The notes below the pieces were generated by a model. The model searched no databases, was not told the DNA's origin, and saw only the letters and a list, made by a program, of their open reading frames with translations. Source: Gammaproteobacteria bacterium (GTDB taxonomy: Bacteria; Pseudomonadota; Gammaproteobacteria; Pseudomonadales; Azotimanducaceae). From it: a stretch of 64,000 nucleotides of DNA. This document shows positions 57,414 to 64,000 of the stretch, piece after piece (the first letter of the stretch is position 1; each line of letters opens with the position of its first letter). Location: assembly GCA_012269545.1 (NCBI GenBank), contig JAAXKB010000046.1:3401-67400 (forward strand), written 5' to 3'. The position numbers and the translations under genes were made by a program.

Positions 57414-58574
57414 TTACGGGCGCTCCAGCGCGACAGCGGTTGCTTCTCCGCCGCCAATGCATAGGGCGGCGATTCCTCGTTTTTTGTCCTGCTGCTGCAT
57501 AGCGTGCGCAAGGGTAACAATCAGGCGGCTGCCAGTGGAGCCGATGGGGTGGCCTTGGGCACAGGCGCCACCGTACACGTTCACCTTTTCGTGCGGCAAG
57601 TTCAGCGCCTGCATGGTCAACATAGTCACCATCGCAAAGGCTTCATTGATTTCGAACAGATCGACAGAATCGGCGCTCCAGCCTGTTTTCTCTAACAATT
57701 TTTCGATGGCCCCGATGGGGGCCAGCGTGAATTCGCTAGGATGTATGGAGTGGGTGCTGTGGGCGACAATGCGAGCCAGCGGAATGCGAGAATTGAGGTT
57801 GCTCTCGCGGGTAAGCACCAGTGCTGAGGCGCCATCAGAGATAGATGAGGCATTTGCGGCGGTAATTGTCCCGTCGGTTTTGAACGCCGGGCGCAGAGTC
57901 GGGATGCGGTCTATCTTGGCTTTGCCGGGCTGCTCGTCATCACTCACCGTGACGCCATCAACCTCCAATGGGTTAATTTCAGCGGCCAGTGATTTGTGCT
58001 CTATGGCCCGTAGCGCGCGGTTAACCGACTCGATGGCATAGGCGTCCATGGCTTGGCGGGTGAGTTGATGGTCGTCGGCGGTGCCCTGTGCAAATGACCC
58101 CATGGAACCGCCTGTTTCAGCGTCCTCCAATCCATCGGTAAACAGGGCGTCCTGCATGGTGGCGTGGCCCATGCGTAACCCGCCCCGGGCCTTGGGCAGC
58201 AGATAGGGTGCGTTACTCATGCTTTCCATGCCGCCAGCAATAACGGTATCTGCACTGCCGGCAGCGATCAGGTCCATTGCCATCATGGTGGCTTTCATGC
58301 CTGAGCCGCATACCTTATTCAGCGTGGTTGCGGCGACGCTATCTGGCACGCCGGCCATCCGCATGGCTTGCCGGGCAGGTGCTTGTTTGAGTCCTGCACT
58401 GACCACATTGCCCATGATAATTTCATTGACCTCACTGGCTTGGGCAGCGGCGCTGGCTAACGCGCCCTGAATGGCGTGAGCGCCAAGTGCCGGCGCGCTT
58501 TGCTTGGCTAAACTGCCTTGGAAACTGCCAATTGGCGTGCGGGCTGCACCGAGAATGTAGATGGGTTCGCTCAT
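57414..58574 (-). CDS. Acetyl-CoA C-acyltransferase (thiolase)
   Basis: NKVCGSGMKATMMA, NPLEVDGVTVSDDEQPGK, NEAFAMVTMLTMQ, NVYGGACAQGHPIGSTGSRLIVTL, CIGGGEATAVALERP; start MSEPIYILGAARTPIGSF. Confidence 0.95.
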   Translation of the reverse strand: MSEPIYILGAARTPIGSFQGSLAKQSAPALGAHAIQGALASAAAQASEVNEIIMGNVVSAGLKQAPARQAMRMAGVPDSVAATTLNKVCGSGMKATMMAMDLIAAGSADTVIAGGMESMSNAPYLLPKARGGLRMGHATMQDALFTDGLEDAETGGSMGSFAQGTADDHQLTRQAMDAYAIESVNRALRAIEHKSLAAEINPLEVDGVTVSDDEQPGKAKIDRIPTLRPAFKTDGTITAANASSISDGASALVLTRESNLNSRIPLARIVAHSTHSIHPSEFTLAPIGAIEKLLEKTGWSADSVDLFEINEAFAMVTMLTMQALNLPHEKVNVYGGACAQGHPIGSTGSRLIVTLAHAMQQQDKKRGIAALCIGGGEATAVALERP

Positions 58575-58677
58575 GAAATTACTCCTGCATGGGGCGTCGC
58601 GGTTATAGGGCTTGAGTGTACTGGCGCAAAGAGACTTCAGCCAGCGCAAGCAACTAAGTTATTGATGAATTCGTCGC

Positions 58678-59181
58678 CTAACGCTCCAGAAAACGAGGGA
58701 TGAGTTCAGCGAAGTTGCACGGGCGAAAATTGATATCTAACTGATTGCTTAAGATTTTTTCCCAGCCCAACGTCACAGCACCCGACGATCCGGGCAGACT
58801 GAAAATAAGGGTGCCGTTGGCCATTCCGCCCACTGCACGGGATTGAATGGTCGAGGTGCCGATCTCGTCGTAGGACAGTTGACGAAACAATTCGCCAAAA
58901 CCCTCTATGTGTTTATCGAATAGCGGCGCAAGGGCTTCGGGAGTGCTGTCCCGTCCGGTAAAACCGGTGCCTCCGGTTGTGATCACGGCTTGCACCTGTG
59001 GGTCCGCAATCCATTGGGAAACTCGGGCGCGGATGGCGTAGACATCGTCAGGCACCAGTTGTCGGTCGGCTAAGTGATGATTGTCGGTAGCGATGAAGCC
59101 CGCCAATAAATCGCCGGATTTATCGTCGGCCAAGGTCCGAGAATCTGAAATTGTGAGTAGTGCAACACGTATATCGGGCAT
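58678..59181 (-). CDS. moaB: Molybdenum cofactor biosynthesis protein B
   Basis: [63 protein letters not shown]. Confidence 0.94.
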   Translation of the reverse strand: MPDIRVALLTISDSRTLADDKSGDLLAGFIATDNHHLADRQLVPDDVYAIRARVSQWIADPQVQAVITTGGTGFTGRDSTPEALAPLFDKHIEGFGELFRQLSYDEIGTSTIQSRAVGGMANGTLIFSLPGSSGAVTLGWEKILSNQLDINFRPCNFAELIPRFLER

Positions 59182-59246
59182 GGGTTCAATTGCGCATGAT
59201 CTAACAAGTGGCTAGAGTACCCGTATTTTCAGGACAGGCCAAAGTT

Positions 59247-62200
59247 GTGGCAAATCAAGTAATTGAAGGGGATCGTCTGTTCTTCATTGCGGAGAGCTTG
59301 GCGAAGGAGTTTTCATCGTTTCCCGATACCGATTTGGAGCAAAAACCTGCACCGGGATTGCTCTCACAGCGCGAAGTTAACCAACTCAACGACAACATCG
59401 CATCGCTCGATACTGACGCCTATGTCGAGCAGGTTATCGCGCCAGCTGAGGCTCAGGGTCGCAAGTCCGCACCGGAAATTGTCCGTCAACTCGGGCGCGT
59501 GCTCGAAGAAAAAAGCAGCGGACCATACTATCAAGCCGTGCTGGAAATGGACTTTGGCGGCGGACAGAGCCGTCAGATTGGCTTCATAGCGCAGGATCGC
59601 TCCACAGAGCTAGGTAGTTGGATGCCTCAGCACCACCTGATGGCAGTAGAATTTGCTGAGCACTGCTCTGCTCGCGTGTTACCCATCGTGACCTTTATGG
59701 ACACGCCCGGAGCCGATGCAGGTGAAGATGCTAACGCGAATAATCAGGCGCACAGCATATCCCGTTTGATTACCGCCATGAGCAACGTTCATGTGCCCAA
59801 TGTTGGCATTATTTTCGGTGTCGGCTATTCGGGCGGAGCCATTCCGTTGGCAGCGAGTAACTTGATTCTGTCGCTGCGAGATGGCGTCTTTAGCACGATT
59901 CAGCCCGCTGGCTTGGCGAGTATCGCTCGTCGATTAAACTTGTCATGGCAAGAGTGTGCCAAATACGTTGGTGTCTCTGCTCCCGAGCTGCATGCTCAGG
60001 GCAACATAGATGCCATCGTCGATTACAGCCCGTCGGATTCGCCTGAGAAGATTGAAAACCTGCGCGCCGCCATTGTCGGCAGCCTGACGAATATTGAAAG
60101 TCAGACGGCCGAGTTTGTTGCCGAGAACCCCTACATTCTCGATCACTATCGGCAAAGCTTGCTGCGCTATTTGAAGGATCAGACTGAGGGAGACAAGCTC
60201 AAGGCATCAAGCGCAATGCACTTCAGTGGCTCCAAGAATCCTACCGAATACCTGAACGTTTTTGGTATCGCCTACCGTTACCTGCGCTATCTGCGTGTTC
60301 GAAAGCGCATCAAAGCGACCAGTACCAAGCAGTACGGACGCCTAGCGCCGCAGGAAATGCCGTCAGGCGAACTGCACATTCGAGCGGATCAAGAGCGACG
60401 TCAAACCTTCCTGTATTGGCTTCAAGACCCGGATAAAGTGGTGTACGACGATGGGTTGGCGAAGGCGTGGCGCAACTATCTGGATAAGCGCCAAGCGGTG
60501 AATGACGAGCGTGGTCGGATCGCCAAAATGATTTTTGGTGAGCCCAAGCAAAATTATGAGAATGCGCGCAACACGGTGATCTCCTCGGTTGGTGCTTTTC
60601 TGTATAACCGCTGGAAGCGGGAAGCTGCTGGGAATTTAAATGCCCTGCGCGACTATCTTCTGGATGTCACCGACACGCGGCAGATTCTTCAGGTCGAATC
60701 CATCGCCTCACCGCGTGATCTGTTACAGGCCATACGAGGTAATGACGAGCTATTGGGCGTGCTGCGCCCGCGTTTTTCTTATCAAGGCCGAAAGCTGCTC
60801 AATGAGAACAACGCTTCAGATAGCTATGTGGCCAAGCAGCTGCTCGCCGAGTTGAACATGATCATTACCGGCTCACGCTTGGACGGTGCCCAAGGGGCGA
60901 CGGATATTCAGGCCAACAGAGCCTATCTGTCCGCAGCGCTGCCCGAGTTTATTCCCGCCTTAGTCGAGCGCACTGCGCCTGTCGCCATTGCGGACATGAA
61001 TGTGTTGGACGTGCTGCTTCATGAGGATCTGCGCCAAGATTTTGTTCGCGAGTGCGAAAACTTGCTGCTGTTCGACAGGGTTTATGATCAGGCGTTAGCG
61101 CGTCTGGAAAGCGTCGCCCAAGAAGCTCAGGCCTCCCAATCTCTGTCCGAATCCTCGCTTGGCGATTTTATCCAAGCCTCGCTTTCCTCGGCCGCGCCAG
61201 AAGACGATCTGGGCGTGCATCAGGCTCAGTTGTTTGATTGGTATCAGCGGGTGTGCAAGATGCCAAAGAGCAACGAGTTCTTCCAGACTGTTGGCGAATG
61301 GAAAAAGCTCAGCTTTACCCATTTGTCCGATGCACTGTTTGTGGTGGTGACCTATCTCTTTGCCACCTTGCTGCAAAACTACATCGATGCTCAGTCCGAT
61401 GGGAAGACGTATCAGGGCAAGATCGCGCCGCGCAACATTGGCAGGCGTAAAGACTTTTGGAATCGGTTGGACATGGCCTACAACGATCTGCAGATCCAGC
61501 GGGTGCTGCGGGACGTAAAAGCGACGACAAAGTTCACCCACCAAGACATCATCGAGCGCTACTTTGATAACTGGGAAAGCCGATACGACGATTTGCTCAG
61601 TTCTGATCCGTGTTCCTTTCCCGGTTTTCGCTTGTCGATTGAAGGCGCTCTGAACAATGGGCTGCCGCCTTGTGGCGTGGTCACGGGGATCGCGGATTTC
61701 AAGAGTGAAAGCAAAACGCGAGTGGGTGTCGTGATTTCCAACGTTCAGTTCCAAGCTGGCGCCTTTGATATGGCCAGTGCAGAGAAGGTGATTCGTTTGT
61801 TGGTGGAGTGCGCGGAGCAAGGATTACCGGTCATCTGCTTCATTTCTTCCGGCGGCATGCAAACTAAGGAAGGCGCTGGGGCTCTGTTCTCCATGGCGGC
61901 GGTAAACGATCGTATTACGCGATTTGTGCGCGACCATGATCTGCCGGTGATCGTATTTGGATACGGTGATTGTACCGGGGGCGCTCAGGCCAGCTTTGTT
62001 ACGCATCCGCTGGTGCAAACCTATTATTTCTCGGGAACAAGCATGCCTTTTGCCGGCCAGATTGTTGTCTCGTCCAATCTGCCGTTGAAGTCGATTTTGG
62101 CCAACTATTTGTCGACCACGGCAGGTTCCATGCAAGGCTTGGTGCAACATCCGTTTTATACGTCACTGGATGAACAGCTGCGGCAAGTAGACGCTTCGAT

Positions 62201-64000
62201 TCCCTCCCCACAGGAGTCTGTGGAGGACGTGGTTGAGCGAGTTCTGAACGGCGGGTTGGCGGATCAGCGACCGATTGTGGTCGCTCAACGTGAAGTCTTT
62301 GCGCCGGAAGACTTGATTCGGCCAGTGAAGAAAGTGCTAATCCACGCGCGCGGCTGTACCGCCGCGAAGCTAATTCGCATTGCCCAGCAGCAGGATATTG
62401 ACGTGGTGCTCGTGCAGAGTGACCCAGACATGGAATCCATGGCCGCGGATCAGTTGCGCGAGCAAGACACCTTGGTCTGTATTGGCGGTAACACGCCAGA
62501 CGAGAGTTATCTGAACGCCAAAAGCGTACTCAATGTGGCGCAGATGCAGGGCGTCGACAGTTTGCATCCGGGCATCGGTTTCTTGTCTGAAAACTCCGAT
62601 TTTGCCGACATGGTACGCAACCGCGGCATCAACTTCATCGGCCCGCCGGTGCAAAGCATGGAAACCATGGGCAACAAATCCAACGCGATCAACACGTCGA
62701 TTCGCCTCAATGTTCCTGTGGTACCCGGTAGCCACGGCATCATGACAGATGTTGAGAAAGCGGCTGCGGTAGCCGAGGACATTGGCTATCCGATCCTGAT
62801 CAAGGCGGTTCATGGCGGCGGCGGGAAAGGCATCCAGTTAGTCAATGGTCCCGACGAGTTCGAGCAGTTATTCCACCGCGTAGGGGTGGAGGCGCGCAGC
62901 GCCTTTGGCAACGGCGATGTCTACCTTGAAAAATATGTGACCTCGTTACGTCATATCGAGGCTCAGCTGTTACGAGATACGCATGGCAATACCCATGTAC
63001 TGGGTATTCGTGATTGCAGTGTGCAGCGTGACAAGCAAAAGGTAATTGAAGAGTCTGGCTCGACTATGCTGCCTAAGAAACTGCTGGACACGGTGCTGCG
63101 CTCGACGGCCGATATCGCCAATGAGGTGGGGTACATCGGCGCGGGAACCGTCGAATTCATTTACGACCTGAAGTCTGATGCCGTGTATTTCATGGAAATG
63201 AATACTCGTTTGCAGGTGGAACACCCGGTGACGGAATGGACCTCTGGAATCAACATCGTTGCAGAACAGTTCCGCATTGCCTCCGGCGAGTCGATTGCCG
63301 ACTTAAAAGTGAGGTCGACTGGTTATTCAATAGAAGCCAGAGTCAATGCTGAGCGTATCGTGCAGCAAGCGGACGGATCCCTGGCTTTCCGTCCTCATCC
63401 CGGCGAAGTGCAGGAGTGTATTTTCCCAGAAGAAGAGGGCGTAGAAGTCATCGCGACGGTTGGTACGGGTAAGTTTATCTCGCCATACTACGACAGCATG
63501 GTCGCGCAGATTATCGTGCATGCGAAAAACCGTAATGCAGCGGCAGACAAACTGATCGACTATTTGAACCGAGTGACCATTTCCGGTATCTGCACCAACA
63601 TTCCGCTGCTGCGCCTCGTGTTGGCGGATGATGTATTCCGCAAGGGTAAATACGACACAGATTACCTGCCGCAGCTGCTGCAGCGCATCGATATTGAAAA
63701 ACTGATCGCTGAAATCGACAACAGTAGTGGCAGTGCCAGCAGCGGTATTGATCGCGAGAGCGTGCTGATCGACGGTACCGATGAGTTAAAGGTTCTTGCT
63801 CCGGCGACGGCGATTTTCTACGCCACCCCATCACCATCAGAGCCCGAGTACGTGAGCGTCGGGGATGTGATTGATCTCAATCACACCATGTGCCAGCTGG
63901 AAGCGATGAAGATCTTTAACCCATTAGCGTTAAAGGACTTCAACGTAGAAGGAAATATCTACGATCCGGGCAGGCGCTATCGTGTCACTCGCGTGAATAT
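59247..64000 (+). CDS. Single-chain multidomain biotin-dependent (acyl-/acetyl-CoA) carboxylase, truncated by window end: AccA-like CT, unassigned helical region, AccD-like CT, biotin carboxylase, BCCP
   Basis: Manual translation: frame open without stop for at least 1584 codons; GTG at 59247 with AGGACAGG about 8 nt upstream (alternative GTG 59208; in-frame TAA 59202). AccA-like PIVTFMDTPGAD...VGIIFGVGYSGGA...FSTIQPAGLASIA...GNIDAIV; AccD-like VRVVISNVQFQAGAF-type segment with LPVICFISSGGMQTKEGAGALFSMA...CTGGAQASF; BC HPGIGFLSENSDFA, KAVHGGGGKGIQLV, EMNTRLQVEHPVTE; BCCP CQLEAMKIF. Confidence 0.93.
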   Translation, partial: MANQVIEGDRLFFIAESLAKEFSSFPDTDLEQKPAPGLLSQREVNQLNDNIASLDTDAYVEQVIAPAEAQGRKSAPEIVRQLGRVLEEKSSGPYYQAVLEMDFGGGQSRQIGFIAQDRSTELGSWMPQHHLMAVEFAEHCSARVLPIVTFMDTPGADAGEDANANNQAHSISRLITAMSNVHVPNVGIIFGVGYSGGAIPLAASNLILSLRDGVFSTIQPAGLASIARRLNLSWQECAKYVGVSAPELHAQGNIDAIVDYSPSDSPEKIENLRAAIVGSLTNIESQTAEFVAENPYILDHYRQSLLRYLKDQTEGDKLKASSAMHFSGSKNPTEYLNVFGIAYRYLRYLRVRKRIKATSTKQYGRLAPQEMPSGELHIRADQERRQTFLYWLQDPDKVVYDDGLAKAWRNYLDKRQAVNDERGRIAKMIFGEPKQNYENARNTVISSVGAFLYNRWKREAAGNLNALRDYLLDVTDTRQILQVESIASPRDLLQAIRGNDELLGVLRPRFSYQGRKLLNENNASDSYVAKQLLAELNMIITGSRLDGAQGATDIQANRAYLSAALPEFIPALVERTAPVAIADMNVLDVLLHEDLRQDFVRECENLLLFDRVYDQALARLESVAQEAQASQSLSESSLGDFIQASLSSAAPEDDLGVHQAQLFDWYQRVCKMPKSNEFFQTVGEWKKLSFTHLSDALFVVVTYLFATLLQNYIDAQSDGKTYQGKIAPRNIGRRKDFWNRLDMAYNDLQIQRVLRDVKATTKFTHQDIIERYFDNWESRYDDLLSSDPCSFPGFRLSIEGALNNGLPPCGVVTGIADFKSESKTRVGVVISNVQFQAGAFDMASAEKVIRLLVECAEQGLPVICFISSGGMQTKEGAGALFSMAAVNDRITRFVRDHDLPVIVFGYGDCTGGAQASFVTHPLVQTYYFSGTSMPFAGQIVVSSNLPLKSILANYLSTTAGSMQGLVQHPFYTSLDEQLRQVDASIPSPQESVEDVVERVLNGGLADQRPIVVAQREVFAPEDLIRPVKKVLIHARGCTAAKLIRIAQQQDIDVVLVQSDPDMESMAADQLREQDTLVCIGGNTPDESYLNAKSVLNVAQMQGVDSLHPGIGFLSENSDFADMVRNRGINFIGPPVQSMETMGNKSNAINTSIRLNVPVVPGSHGIMTDVEKAAAVAEDIGYPILIKAVHGGGGKGIQLVNGPDEFEQLFHRVGVEARSAFGNGDVYLEKYVTSLRHIEAQLLRDTHGNTHVLGIRDCSVQRDKQKVIEESGSTMLPKKLLDTVLRSTADIANEVGYIGAGTVEFIYDLKSDAVYFMEMNTRLQVEHPVTEWTSGINIVAEQFRIASGESIADLKVRSTGYSIEARVNAERIVQQADGSLAFRPHPGEVQECIFPEEEGVEVIATVGTGKFISPYYDSMVAQIIVHAKNRNAAADKLIDYLNRVTISGICTNIPLLRLVLADDVFRKGKYDTDYLPQLLQRIDIEKLIAEIDNSSGSASSGIDRESVLIDGTDELKVLAPATAIFYATPSPSEPEYVSVGDVIDLNHTMCQLEAMKIFNPLALKDFNVEGNIYDPGRRYRVTRVN
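59514..60040 (+). other. Domain: AccA-like carboxyltransferase segment of the fused carboxylase
   Basis: HHLMAVEFAEHCSARVLPIVTFMDTPGADAG...NVHVPNVGIIFGVGYSGGAIPLAASNLILSLRDGVFSTIQPAGLASIARRLNLSWQECAKYVGVSAPELHAQGNIDAIVDY aligns by eye with AccA. Boundaries approximate. Confidence 0.85.
61588..62190 (+). other. Domain: AccD-like carboxyltransferase segment of the fused carboxylase
   Basis: GVVISNVQFQAGAFDMASAEKVIRLLVECAEQGLPVICFISSGGMQTKEGAGALFSMAAVNDRITRFVRDHDLPVIVFGYGDCTGGAQASF; no Cys4 zinc ribbon seen before it. Boundaries approximate. Confidence 0.8.
62325..63700 (+). other. Domain: biotin carboxylase (AccC-like ATP-grasp)
   Basis: KVLIHARGCTAAKLIRIAQQQDIDVVLVQSDPD, HPGIGFLSENSDFADMVRNRGINFIGPP, ILIKAVHGGGGKGIQLV, VEFIYDLKSDAVYFMEMNTRLQVEHPVTEWTSGINIVAEQFRIASGE. 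Confidence 0.95.
63780..64000 (+). other. Domain: biotin carboxyl carrier / biotinyl domain (partial)
   Basis: DELKVLAPATAIFYATPSPSEPEYVSVGDVIDLNHTMCQLEAMKIFNP; predicted biotinyl-lysine codon AAG at 63909-63911. Confidence 0.9.

Noticed and set aside
57262-58041. 259-aa plus-strand ORF
   Set aside because: Antisense to the thiolase gene, low-complexity composition; shadow ORF.
61095-61820. 241-aa minus-strand ORF
   Set aside because: Antisense inside the fused carboxylase; no recognisable motif.

Overview
This window looks like a housekeeping-dense chromosomal segment from a gammaproteobacterium, probably a marine/pseudomonad-like lineage (inferred from gene order). It is almost fully coding, with about 60 CDS. 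I found no convincing tRNA, rRNA, CRISPR array, transposase, integrase or phage module. Recognisable blocks: rmlA(partial)-rmlC; a minus-strand set of diheme cytochrome, beta-helix lipoprotein, HupE/UreJ and PpiC-type PPIase; acyl-CoA dehydrogenases and an enoyl-CoA hydratase; manC-nudix; tesB, gloB, rarD, GST; cysS-hisI-M17 peptidase-lipA; a two-gene ABC exporter; asnS; an RNase J-like MBL protein and ispB; a type I Baeyer-Villiger monooxygenase; rplU-rpmA-obgE-proB; rpsT/murJ-ribF-lspA-fkpB; bamD/rluD-pgeF; ilvB-ilvH-ilvC-pssA-msrP-msrQ; a cryptic holD candidate, rimI and prfC; a FabY-like ketosynthase, a thiolase and moaB. The standout is at the right edge and is absent from the supplied ORF track because it runs off the window. 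It is an open frame of at least 1584 codons (59247->64000) encoding a single-chain biotin-dependent carboxylase with domain order AccA-like CT, a ~500 aa unassigned segment, AccD-like CT, biotin carboxylase, BCCP (EAMKI). The CT halves are in the reverse order of PccB/eukaryotic ACC, and the gene lies about 2 kb from a FabY-like initiating ketosynthase. Other points of interest: ileS and ispH are missing from their usual places in the ribF-lspA-fkpB block, a BVMO gene interrupts the ispB/rplU neighbourhood, and there is a HolD candidate upstream of rimI. All calls come from reading the sequence and ORF track; no database search was run.
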